Shown here in pieces: positions 6,172 through 13,975 of a stretch of 16,707 nucleotides of DNA; within the stretch, counting starts at the first letter, position 1, and every line of letters begins with the position of its first letter. This DNA comes from JAEXNA01 sp050486105 (GTDB lineage: Bacteria > Vulcanimicrobiota > Xenobia > Xenobiales > JADMJV01), in the NCBI GenBank assembly GCA_050486105.1, contig JBJHCR010000117.1:1-16707 (forward strand). The letters are read 5' to 3'. The position numbers and the translations under genes are program-made. The notes beneath the pieces are model-generated. The model worked only from the letters and a program-made list of their open reading frames with translations. It did not search any database and was not told where the DNA came from.

Positions 6172-8483
6172 GAAGGTATTCCATAGGGGAAAGGGGCCTG
6201 ACCATGGTTTTGGCCCTCTTTCTGACCTTTCTGCTCTCCACCCTGAGTCTGGCTTTCGTCACTTTGATGATGGAGGATTCTCGGGGCAGCATGAGCTCAG
6301 GTTGGCAGGTGATGGCTACTGAGACTGCTGAATGGGGGGTGGAGACCGCCCTGTCTTATATGGGTCGGGGAGGCAACTGGCAGGCGGCCTTCGACAGCCA
6401 GCGATTGTCGTTTTTTGATGTCCTCAATCCTAACCAGCCCAACGGAGTAGACCACTTATTGGCGAGCGCCGGCGGAAGTGGGCGGCTTCAGGTTCAGATC
6501 ACTGCCCCAGGGGAGGGCTCCGATAGCGCCTTGAGGGTGCTTCAATTGGGCGACCCAAGTTTGCCTAACGGGGCGGTCTTGGCCTTGGGTCCGGGTCTGT
6601 ACGCGCGAGTAGAAATCGAAGTCCGGCCATTGCTGAGCGTGCTGTCGAGTTATGGTCCAGGGCAGGTTCCGTTGTACAGTCTGGAGAGCCGAGCGGAGCT
6701 CTTCTCCTTGGATGAGAACTTCCAAGAGAAGATGCTTGCGGTGTCTCTTTTGGAAGCTCAGGTGAGACCGGAGATCGAGACTACGGCCCTTTTTCAGGTG
6801 GAAAATTTGAGATCCTGGGATGTTCAAGGGGGGGGACACGGGTCCGCTCATCTCGCAGATCGAATTTTGATACCCAGCCATTTCGAGTCGGCGGGGTCCG
6901 TTAGAGTGACTGGCACGGATCCCAGGAATCCCAATGCACCGTGGCGCGAGCAAGCGGGTAACGTACGTTTTGAGAACCCAAACTCGGCTTCCATGGTCTT
7001 TCGTGGTCAGTTGTCGGTGGCGCAACTTTTCAACTTGGACGGCTCCGGAGGAACGGTCACCGAGGGAAATCCGGAACAGTTTCCAGGTGGCGTGCTTTTC
7101 GGGTCCGATTATGTACCCTTGCCCGAACCCCGGAGGTTTCTCAATCACGACATCGACGGTAGCGGACAAATTGGTGGAGGGGTAGCCCCGACTCCTGGGG
7201 ATGTTGCGTCGGGACAACAGGAGTGGGGTCTCTTGGCGGTGGCAGCCATCGACCGTGAAGGTTCGGGTAGTTCTGAAGGGCCCTATGTCAGCGGCTACTA
7301 TAAGGTGGGCAAGGACTTGGTTTCCGAAGCGCACCAGCTCAATCCTCGAGTCCCGGATTTCGACGGAGCCATCCCTATAATTCAGCAAGATTATCGGCCC
7401 CCAATTCCTGAGGTGGAGGTAGTCATCAAGGATGGAGGATTTCTTGAAGTCAATGTCTGGCAGACCAACGAAGGTGACGGGGGCTACAGCACACCTGCGG
7501 GCAGTCTGAACACTCAGGCCAGCCAGACTATGGGGAATCTCGGAGGCCCCTTGGGCACCACCTTTCACGTCAGTCAGCTCAAGAATGGAGTGCTCTACGT
7601 TGAAGGTGGGCAGGCTATTGTCCGGTCCGAACTCCAGGGGGGGGAAGCCACCCCGTTTGAGGGTCGACTGCAGATCGTTGCCGCAGAAGATGGTGTTCGG
7701 CGCGGAACCCCAACGGAAGGGGGAGGGGTTTCCTACGGCCACCCGTCCACTTCGCTTTATCATCAAGCTGCAAATGAATACTTCGAATGGCAAAAAAGTC
7801 GTGCTCTAGGGGAAGTGGTCGATCCGGACCCCGAACAAGCAGAGTCCTTCCAACCGCCTCCATATTCGGCCCAAGACCTCCAGAACGCCTTCAACAACGG
7901 ACGGATAAGCACTCCGGTGGAAGACCTGTCAGGGGTGCCGTCTACGGAACCGTATTGGCCAGCCCCTCCCGCATCGGTCAAGCGTGAGGGCAATCTCGTG
8001 GTGGCCGGAGACATCCTCAAGCATGAAGGAAAGCCCTCGATGCTGGGACTCACCGCTGAAAACTTTCTCTTGCTCAACGACCGCACCATGAACGAAAAGG
8101 CGCGGCCAAACGAACTTCAAGTGGACGCGGTGTTGACTTCGTTTCGCCATAGTCTCCAATTGGATTGGGACAACACTTCCAACAATAGGGTGCAAGGCAG
8201 CGACGGGGGTCGGCTCCACACTAAGATGATGACTCCCGGTTTCAACGGAAAGATTCTGATGAACGGCTCTATGCTGGCACCGTTTTCCAACGTAGAAGGC
8301 GATCTTCAGGGCAGAGGATATCCTCGTCAAGAGTTCATCCACGACACCGATCTCGCCCGATCCGCGCCTCCGTATCAACCGAGAACTCTCCTTTCGGAGT
8401 ACCCCAATGACCAAATAGGCATCTCCTGGACCATCGTCAACTTCATCGACCGGACCAGTCTAGGTGTCCGAGTGCCTGATTGA
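6168..8483 (+). CDS. Very large PilX/GspK-like minor pilin
   Basis: 771 residues. The N-terminus reads ERG, then LTMVLALFLTFLLSTLSLAF, a prepilin-like helix with a likely cleavage after Gly10 but Leu instead of Glu at mature +5. Absence of that Glu is normal for PilX and GspK. The next stretch (MEDSRGSMSSGWQVMATETAEWGVETALSYM) matches the PilX pattern of polar residues followed by an A-E-x-G-x-x-x-A motif. Beyond about residue 60 lie some 700 residues of unfamiliar, Gly/Pro/Asn-rich, probably beta-rich sequence. PilX is usually near 200 residues and GspK near 330, so the body is much enlarged and may be a surface-exposed tip domain. A degenerate calcium-loop-like motif (DIDGSGQI, 328-335) is present. 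Two runs of eight G occur at 6828-6835 and 7637-7644. It overlaps the previous gene by 4 bases and ends the operon. Confidence 0.75.
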   Translation: MRRYSIGERGLTMVLALFLTFLLSTLSLAFVTLMMEDSRGSMSSGWQVMATETAEWGVETALSYMGRGGNWQAAFDSQRLSFFDVLNPNQPNGVDHLLASAGGSGRLQVQITAPGEGSDSALRVLQLGDPSLPNGAVLALGPGLYARVEIEVRPLLSVLSSYGPGQVPLYSLESRAELFSLDENFQEKMLAVSLLEAQVRPEIETTALFQVENLRSWDVQGGGHGSAHLADRILIPSHFESAGSVRVTGTDPRNPNAPWREQAGNVRFENPNSASMVFRGQLSVAQLFNLDGSGGTVTEGNPEQFPGGVLFGSDYVPLPEPRRFLNHDIDGSGQIGGGVAPTPGDVASGQQEWGLLAVAAIDREGSGSSEGPYVSGYYKVGKDLVSEAHQLNPRVPDFDGAIPIIQQDYRPPIPEVEVVIKDGGFLEVNVWQTNEGDGGYSTPAGSLNTQASQTMGNLGGPLGTTFHVSQLKNGVLYVEGGQAIVRSELQGGEATPFEGRLQIVAAEDGVRRGTPTEGGGVSYGHPSTSLYHQAANEYFEWQKSRALGEVVDPDPEQAESFQPPPYSAQDLQNAFNNGRISTPVEDLSGVPSTEPYWPAPPASVKREGNLVVAGDILKHEGKPSMLGLTAENFLLLNDRTMNEKARPNELQVDAVLTSFRHSLQLDWDNTSNNRVQGSDGGRLHTKMMTPGFNGKILMNGSMLAPFSNVEGDLQGRGYPRQEFIHDTDLARSAPPYQPRTLLSEYPNDQIGISWTIVNFIDRTSLGVRVPD

Positions 8484-8521
8484 AGCAAAGAATTCAGGAA
8501 CTCTTAGGCGGAATTCTGCTT
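8483..8521. terminator. Possible bidirectional terminator between convergent genes
   Basis: AAGCA..GAATTC on the left pairs with GAATTCTGCTT on the right: 11 bp with a 2-base bulge and a loop of about 15 bases. It spans the 10-base gap between the pilX-like gene and the PpsA-like gene and runs into the last codons of the latter. T-runs are poor on both sides (TTTGCTTC on the minus strand, none clear on the plus strand), so termination efficiency is doubtful. Confidence 0.4.
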
Positions 8522-10773
8522 AATCTATTCAAGGTTGGGTGAAGGGCATCCGGGGCAAGGCTCAGGATATCCACTCCAATCTCCACCAAGAGAGCAGCAA
8601 ACTCCGGGTCTTCGGAGGCGGCTTGGCCGCAGAAGCTGACCTGCTTACCGGCGTTGTGGGCCGCCTCGATGATGGTTTCGTAAGCCCTTATCAAAGCTGG
8701 ATGAGTTTCGTCGAATGCGTGGGCTAAGCGTTCTGAACTCCTGTCGATGCCCAAGACCAAGGAAGTGAGGTCGCTGCTACCTATGGATAGGCCGTCGAAA
8801 ATCTGGGCGAATTGTGGGGCCAGGAGTACATTGGATGGAAGTTCGGCCATGCCCCAAACCTCCAGGGGGTGCTGGTGAGCTGAGGCCAACTCTCGGATTA
8901 GCCAAACCAACTCTTCGGCTTCCTCGGGGGTGCGGCAGAAAGGCAGCATGACTTTGACGTTGGTGAATCCCATCTCTTCCCTGACTCGGAAGATGGACTC
9001 CATCTCCAATTGAAAGGCATCATGATAGTCGGGATCCAGGTAACGGCTCGCTCCTCGCCAACCCAAGCTGGAATGCTGCTCCTTGGGCTCGAATATGGCT
9101 CCTCCTATGAGACGAGCATATTCATCGCTCTTCAGGTCAGAAAGCCGCACTGTCACCGGACGAGGCCAAAACGCCGAAGCGATGACTCCGATTCCTTGGC
9201 TACATCGCTGGAGAAAATAGTCTGCCCCCGAAGCGTGGCCTCGAGTCAAACGGGCCAGAGCGCTGCGACTGCCGACGTCGAGCTCGGCTGGACGCAAAAG
9301 GGCTAGGGGATGGGCCTTCACCCAACCTCCCAAAATGAACTCGCTGCGCACCAGTCCCGCGCCTGACCAGGGCTGTTGGGCCAAATCCATGGCTCGTTCG
9401 GGCAGGGCAAGATTGACCATCAGTTGGGTCTTCAAGTTTGGCATCCGTGCTATGCTGTAGGTTTCAACCTGATGCTCCACTTCGCCGGAGTAGACTTGGC
9501 CTCGAGTACCCTCGCAGCATGATACGGTCACGAGTTGTCCGTCTTGGAGTGTGTCTAGGGCTCCTTGGACGTCGAGAAGGGCTGGTATACCCATTTCGCG
9601 GGCCAAGATGGTAGAATGGCTGACGCGGCGGTCATTTTCGGTGATCAAGGCTGCGGCTTTTCGGAAAGTCGGTTCCCAGTCGGGTTCGGTCTTGTGGGCC
9701 ACTAGGACCTCACCCTGCTGAAAGGCTTGGAGGTCCGAAGAGCCCTTGACTAGTCGTACACGACCCACGGCTAGGGAATGGGACGTAGCTTGTCCTTCGA
9801 GGAGAACCTGCCCTGGGCCAAGCTTCTGAAAGAACTTGAGCATTTTTTCTCTAGGTTCGGGGAGTCTGCGCACGCCTAGAAGGGTCAGTTGCTCTCCAGA
9901 GGCAGACCAGGCGAGTTCCAGCAGGAATCCAAGTCTGATTTCCAAGGTTTCCACCTGCTTGGCCAGCAAGTGGGCTTCGTGAGGGAGAATTGAGAAGCTT
10001 CGTCCTTTCTCCCGAGACAGGTCTAGGTGCAAGAGCCGATCGTTTTCATCATCGTACTGCAGCAGAAACTCTTGGTCGCCGCTGTAGGATGAAATGGGCA
10101 GGTCTAAATTTAGTGCCAAACTGTGCTTATGAAACCAGATTTCATCCCGTGAAACCTGTCGGCGAAGAATGTCTTCTGCGATCCCCCAAGCGCTCAAGAC
10201 ACTGACAACCTTTTGATGCTTTGATTTGGGCTCGTAGGTGAGGACCAACCCAGACCGTTGGCAAGGGATTCGAACTTGGACCAACAGTTGCGGAAGGTCC
10301 TGGAAAGGGTCATAAGAGGGTTGGTCATATCCGCGCACCAGGGCGTTGGCAAAGTGTTCACTGTAAATCTTGTGAATTGCCGACATGAGCGCTGTTTGTC
10401 CTCGGACTCTTAGAGGGTTGTCAAAAGGGCTATCCTCGGCAGATCTCAGGTCTAGAGGACTGGATTCGTGGATTCCCACCTCCCTGCACCAGGCATTTAA
10501 GCTGCTCAATAACCTGTCAGGCAAAGGGGTGGCTTTGAGTAAGCGGGTAATCTTGAAGCTTCGCACCATCAATTCATTGCTATCCGACGGATCCGGCAAT
10601 TGGTACAGCTCAGCTAGAGATTCTGCCACTTCAGGTAGGTCGGCAAAGAGAGAGGCTCCCTGGGAGCGCACGAGACATCCTGTCCCTAGCTGTAATCCGG
10701 GGAGAAGCAGTTCTTCGAGGGCTTCAAAGTGAGGAAGTGGACCCAGTAGTTCCTGATCGTCGGTGGCCTCCAT
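8494..10773 (-). CDS. Phosphoenolpyruvate synthase-like protein with degenerate ATP-grasp domain
   Basis: 759 residues, close to the 792 of E. coli PpsA, which makes PEP from pyruvate and ATP. The C-terminal half aligns closely. It has the swivelling phosphohistidine segment (EPDWEP...AREMGIPA) with His386, GLVRSEF (Arg476), RLSDLKSDEY (Arg543), GWRGASRY (Arg573), AELPSN (metal-binding Glu644), SIGSSDLT (Asp668) and the catalytic Cys715 in FCGQ. The N-terminal half still aligns in places (SGLVLTYEPKS...SAWGIAEDILRRQVSRDEIWFHK) but has lost ATP-binding signatures. There is no GGKNASLGE near the N-terminus, RSSATAED is reduced to RSAED (110-114), and the QARPET motif is VRRLPEP. The position two before the His is Val384 rather than the Thr regulated in PpsA and PPDK. 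Catalysis with ATP is therefore doubtful; it may be a PEP-using phosphotransfer or regulatory protein. The start is the first ATG; its ribosome site is weak. Confidence 0.85.
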   Translation of the reverse strand: MEATDDQELLGPLPHFEALEELLLPGLQLGTGCLVRSQGASLFADLPEVAESLAELYQLPDPSDSNELMVRSFKITRLLKATPLPDRLLSSLNAWCREVGIHESSPLDLRSAEDSPFDNPLRVRGQTALMSAIHKIYSEHFANALVRGYDQPSYDPFQDLPQLLVQVRIPCQRSGLVLTYEPKSKHQKVVSVLSAWGIAEDILRRQVSRDEIWFHKHSLALNLDLPISSYSGDQEFLLQYDDENDRLLHLDLSREKGRSFSILPHEAHLLAKQVETLEIRLGFLLELAWSASGEQLTLLGVRRLPEPREKMLKFFQKLGPGQVLLEGQATSHSLAVGRVRLVKGSSDLQAFQQGEVLVAHKTEPDWEPTFRKAAALITENDRRVSHSTILAREMGIPALLDVQGALDTLQDGQLVTVSCCEGTRGQVYSGEVEHQVETYSIARMPNLKTQLMVNLALPERAMDLAQQPWSGAGLVRSEFILGGWVKAHPLALLRPAELDVGSRSALARLTRGHASGADYFLQRCSQGIGVIASAFWPRPVTVRLSDLKSDEYARLIGGAIFEPKEQHSSLGWRGASRYLDPDYHDAFQLEMESIFRVREEMGFTNVKVMLPFCRTPEEAEELVWLIRELASAHQHPLEVWGMAELPSNVLLAPQFAQIFDGLSIGSSDLTSLVLGIDRSSERLAHAFDETHPALIRAYETIIEAAHNAGKQVSFCGQAASEDPEFAALLVEIGVDILSLAPDALHPTLNRLSRIPPKSS

Positions 10774-10905
10774 AGAGTCTCGGAGTTCTGGTCTTGAGGG
10801 TCGGCCCCTCCTCGGTGATCTCTTCGGGCTTGAGGAAAAGGAGATACATAAATCTATGCCCTTTCAGGCAATGTTTGCTCCGGCGAACTGAGCGGGCCTC
10901 CAGTC
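10774..10905 (-). promoter_or_regulatory. Upstream region of the PpsA-like gene
   Basis: This stretch lies between the terminator and the start codon and must hold the promoter if the gene has its own. A minus-strand TTGCCT (10875-10870) followed by the AT-rich ATAGATTTATGTAT is the best candidate for promoter elements, but no good -10 hexamer stands at 17 bases. A 41-codon open frame starts at 10849 and overlaps the gene start out of frame. Confidence 0.3.
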
Positions 10906-10934
10906 AAAAAAGAAGGCCCCCCGAGGGGGCCTTC
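10906..10934 (-). terminator. Strong intrinsic terminator of the S8 protease gene
   Basis: Read on the minus strand: a perfect 10-bp stem GAAGGCCCCC / GGGGGCCTTC (10925-10934 and 10912-10921) with a 3-base loop, followed directly by TTTTTT (10906-10911). It begins 26 bases after the protease stop codon. It separates the protease from the PpsA-like gene on the same strand, so the latter should have its own promoter in 10774-10905. Confidence 0.9.
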
Positions 10935-10959
10935 ACTTTATCTGGGGCGTCATTCAAGG

Positions 10960-12423
10960 TTACTCTTGAGCGGGTAGGGCTTCTTCACGGGGCTCGAGGG
11001 CCTTGGCAGCGTTGACGCGGCCGTTGCTGACGCTCATTCCCTCCAGGGCCGGAATCTTGTCGGAACCATTGATCAATCGCTCTTTGATTTCTTCGTGGGA
11101 GGCATCGGGGTAGGCCGACAAAATCAGTCCTGCCACTCCGGCTACGAAGGGAGAGGCCATGGAGGTACCGCTTAGGCTGTGGTAGCCTCCACCGTTCTTG
11201 GTGGAGTAGATGTCGCGACCGGGGGCGGTGACGTCCACCGATTCTTTTCCGTAGTTCGAGAATGAGGCCTTACGATCGTTGTGGTCGGTGGCTCCCACCG
11301 CAACCATGTTCGGGATATCGAAGGCCATAGGGTAGAAAGGGTTTCGGTCGGTGTCCGTACCGTTGTTCCCTGCGGCAGCGATGTGCAGTGCCGGGGAAGC
11401 GCGGAAAGCATCTTCTGTGGCCTTGTTCAGGCGAGGACCACCCCAAGAGTTATTGGTGATGGCGGCGCCCATTTTGGAAGCATAGAGAACTCCTCGAATC
11501 GCTCCGTCAGTGGTGATCCGCCCGTTTGAGTCGATGCGGATGGGCATGATTCTGGCCTTTTGCATGACCCCGGTGACGCCTTCATTGTTGTTACCCACGG
11601 CTCCAATGGTTCCGGCCACGTGGGTCCCGTGTCCAACTCCGTCGATGGGGTTGCCGTGATCATCTGCAGCGTGATATCCGTGGATGTCATCGATTACTCC
11701 GTTGCCATCATTGTCGATGCCGTCACCTGCAACTTCGTCCTCGTTGACCCACAGATTTCCGATCAAGTCAGGGTGGGAGAGGTCGGCTCCACTGTCGATC
11801 ACTGCGATGATCGGCCCGGTGCTGGTATTGTCCCCTATGCTCACCTTCCAGGCATCAACGATCTTTCCATCGGCCCCTGGAGTCCCCCCGGTCTGTCCGG
11901 AGTTCTGGAAACCCCAGAGTTTTTCGTGGAGGTCGTTGGGAACGGATGCTGGGGCGGGGTTTGAGGGACGGTCTACAAACTCAAGAATGTCGTTGCTTTC
12001 AGCGTAGGCCACACGGTCGTCTTGCTGCATGGCTGCTATGGCTTCGGCGGTGGTGATCCCTGGAGGAAGCTGCATGCGGATCAGGTCTCCGTCAAAGGAT
12101 TTATAGATGTTTGACGGGATGTCGAAGGTTTCTACCACCTGTCCGCCATACTCGGAGGCGAAATCACTCATGATTCCTAATTGGCCGGGGCGGAGCTTGA
12201 CGATCACTTCGCCTTCCACATATTCCCCCTGTCCGATATCCTGAAGGACGGCGTCCACGGCCGCGGAGTTCACGTTGGCGATCCTCGCTGGGACAGCTCC
12301 GAAATCAGCGCTCTCGTTGGGAAGGCGGTTTTCGTTCTGCGCAGGCGCAGGTGCAATTTGGGCCTGGGGTTGTTTGGCGATGGGGGTAAAACTTTGAGCT
12401 TGGAAGCCGGGGCGAATATGCAT
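10960..12423 (-). CDS. Subtilisin-like serine protease (peptidase S8) with N-terminal prodomain
   Basis: 487 residues from the ATG at 12423, chosen over a TTG four codons earlier because GAGGT sits 5 bases upstream of the ATG. Residues about 1-60 are a Gln/Pro/Ala-rich tail. Residues about 66-150 (EYVEGEVIVKLRPG ... VAYAESNDILEF) look like an inhibitor_I9/fervidolysin-type prodomain. The catalytic domain has the full triad: Asp210 in AVIDSGADLSHPDL, His265 in GHGTHVAGT and Ser421 in SGTSMASPFVAG, plus the oxyanion Asn353 in AAAGNNG. An Asp/Asn-rich insert (GDGIDNDGNGVIDD, about 233-246) after the Asp motif is a probable calcium site. No hydrophobic signal peptide is present at either candidate start, which is unusual for an enzyme with a prodomain. 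The C-terminus ends shortly after the domain with no sorting or repeat module. A strong terminator follows. Confidence 0.92.
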   Translation of the reverse strand: MHIRPGFQAQSFTPIAKQPQAQIAPAPAQNENRLPNESADFGAVPARIANVNSAAVDAVLQDIGQGEYVEGEVIVKLRPGQLGIMSDFASEYGGQVVETFDIPSNIYKSFDGDLIRMQLPPGITTAEAIAAMQQDDRVAYAESNDILEFVDRPSNPAPASVPNDLHEKLWGFQNSGQTGGTPGADGKIVDAWKVSIGDNTSTGPIIAVIDSGADLSHPDLIGNLWVNEDEVAGDGIDNDGNGVIDDIHGYHAADDHGNPIDGVGHGTHVAGTIGAVGNNNEGVTGVMQKARIMPIRIDSNGRITTDGAIRGVLYASKMGAAITNNSWGGPRLNKATEDAFRASPALHIAAAGNNGTDTDRNPFYPMAFDIPNMVAVGATDHNDRKASFSNYGKESVDVTAPGRDIYSTKNGGGYHSLSGTSMASPFVAGVAGLILSAYPDASHEEIKERLINGSDKIPALEGMSVSNGRVNAAKALEPREEALPAQE

Positions 12424-12605
12424 ATTGGACCTCAAATCTGATTTCTTCTGGCTCTACCTTAGCTCGATTCTTTGGGTCTAGTGTTTCCGCGTTGTTGACA
12501 GTTCGGTGGGTCTCCCCATTGAGGCTCTCGTTTTCCCACTGCCTAAGAGGGGTAAGCACAGCAGTAAAGCCCAGATCTCCTCTGGGACTCAAAGATGGGA
12601 AATTC
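12424..12605. promoter_or_regulatory. Divergent intergenic region, protease / SRPBCC fusion
   Basis: 182 bases between two divergently oriented starts, so promoters for both genes are expected here. A TTGACA occurs on the plus strand at 12495-12500 but without a convincing -10 at 17 bases (ATTGAG). A small hairpin, CCCAGA TCTCC TCTGGG (12570-12586), lies about 20 bases upstream of the plus-strand ATG. Nothing else stands out. Confidence 0.3.
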
Positions 12606-13970
12606 ATGAAGAAGCTTGAATACCGCTCTTACCTTCCGGCTAGTCCAGATCAGGTATATCAGTATCACATTCTCCCAGGAGCGTTTAGTCGACTCTCACC
12701 TCCGTGGGAGCCTGTTCGACTCTTGGGTGGTGATGACGGAATTTCCGAAGGCTGCCGCCGCACCTTGAAGATCGGTTACGGGCCCCTAGCAATAACCTGG
12801 GTCGCATTGCACGAGGACTTTGCCCCGGGTCGAGGCTTCTGCGACCGTCAGTTGTCAGGACCTTTCCGCACCTGGAGGCATCACCACCTATTCGAAGAGG
12901 GTGAGGCCGGGGGAACCGAACTCATCGATTCCCTGAACTTTCAGCTTCCCTTGGGATTGCCCCTTTCTGGACTTTTGCGGAGTCGATTAAACCGAATGTT
13001 TGCCTACCGTCACCGTCAGACCAGACGCGATCTCCAGCGTATCAGAGAATACCCTGGGCCGGTTTCTCATTTGCCGGGAAAGCCCCTGACTATCGGCATC
13101 ACCGGAGCTTCCGGGCTCATCGGGTCTCGATTGGCCTCATTCTTAGGGGTCGCTGGGCATCGGGTGGTGCGACTCGTCCGCGGGGCCCAAGGTGCCGAAT
13201 CCTCTGACCGGGTGCTCTGGTGGCCGGAACCTGACTTAGAGCGACTCGAGGGTTTGGACGCTGTGGTGCACTTGGCGGGTGAGTCGGTAGCGCAGCTGTG
13301 GACTAGGGGGGCCAGAGAGCGGATCGCCTTTAGCAGGGTGGAAGGGACTCGTCGTCTGGCCACGGCCTTGGCCGCCCTAGAGCGCCCGCCCAAAGTTTTC
13401 ATTTGTGGTTCTGCGATCGGGATTTATGATCTGACTGTCGGCCAGCCAGTGGATGAACGCGGTCCGGTGGGGGATGATTTTCTGGCTCGTGTTTGCCGTG
13501 ATTGGGAAGCCGCGGCTTTGCCCGTGCAGGCTGCAGGTATCAGGCTTTGCCATCTGAGAACCGGACTGGTGCTCAGTTCGGCAGGAGGCGTTTTGGGTTT
13601 GCAGTTGCCGGCGGTCAGGCTTGGCGGGGCAGCGATCTTGGGAGATGGAATGCAACCTCAGAGCTTCATTGATATCGATGATTTGGTGGGGGCGATCTAT
13701 CATCTCTTGAACCGCTCAGACTTGTCGGGAGCGTTCAACGGTACCACTCCAAGCCCGGTTTCCCAGCGTCGGTTCACCGAAGAACTGGCTCGGGCTTGTG
13801 GACGAACGCCTTGGCTGAGGGTGCCAGGTAAACCTCTCCGCTTGGTTTTGGGGGAGCAGGCCAGCATGTTTCTCGACGGACTCAGAGTCTTGCCTAACAG
13901 GTTGCTCCAAAGTGGATTTCGATTTGAAGCCCCCACAGTGGAAGAGTGCCTAATGCACCAAGTCGGCTAG
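12606..13970 (+). CDS. SRPBCC domain fused to TIGR01777 NAD(P)-binding epimerase-like domain
   Basis: 454 residues from the ATG at 12606. The frame is open further upstream, but that part lacks domain sequence. Residues about 1-150 look like an SRPBCC (START-like) ligand-binding domain: EYRSYLPASPDQVYQYHILPGAFSRLSPPWE at the start and a GPFRTWRHHHLFEE strand mid-domain. Residues from about 162 form a TIGR01777 family extended short-chain dehydrogenase-like domain (relatives YfcH and SDR39U1). Landmarks are the Rossmann loop ITGASGLIG (165-173), DAVVHLAGES, the SAIGIY segment holding the family's Tyr, GDDFLARVCRDWEAAA, HLRTGLVLS, and the C-terminal LGEQASMFLDGLRVLPNRLLQSGF. The reaction is unknown for the family. 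The same SRPBCC-epimerase order occurs in other bacteria, so the fusion is probably genuine. The ribosome site is weak (GGGA). It appears to be monocistronic. Confidence 0.88.
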   Translation: MKKLEYRSYLPASPDQVYQYHILPGAFSRLSPPWEPVRLLGGDDGISEGCRRTLKIGYGPLAITWVALHEDFAPGRGFCDRQLSGPFRTWRHHHLFEEGEAGGTELIDSLNFQLPLGLPLSGLLRSRLNRMFAYRHRQTRRDLQRIREYPGPVSHLPGKPLTIGITGASGLIGSRLASFLGVAGHRVVRLVRGAQGAESSDRVLWWPEPDLERLEGLDAVVHLAGESVAQLWTRGARERIAFSRVEGTRRLATALAALERPPKVFICGSAIGIYDLTVGQPVDERGPVGDDFLARVCRDWEAAALPVQAAGIRLCHLRTGLVLSSAGGVLGLQLPAVRLGGAAILGDGMQPQSFIDIDDLVGAIYHLLNRSDLSGAFNGTTPSPVSQRRFTEELARACGRTPWLRVPGKPLRLVLGEQASMFLDGLRVLPNRLLQSGFRFEAPTVEECLMHQVG

Positions 13971-13975
13971 TGCTC

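Noticed and set aside
6456..7793. A 445-codon open frame on the minus strand
   Set aside because: It lies wholly antisense to the pilX-like gene, has no ribosome site or recognisable domain, and its composition mirrors the plus-strand codons. It is a shadow of the real gene.
12495..12523. Sigma-70 promoter from TTGACA at 12495
   Set aside because: The hexamer at 17 bases (ATTGAG) is a poor -10, so I do not call a promoter there.
12492..12605. N-terminal extension of the SRPBCC-epimerase gene back to 12492
   Set aside because: The extra 38 codons do not look like SRPBCC sequence and occupy the divergent promoter region; MKKLEYRS at 12606 is a normal domain start.
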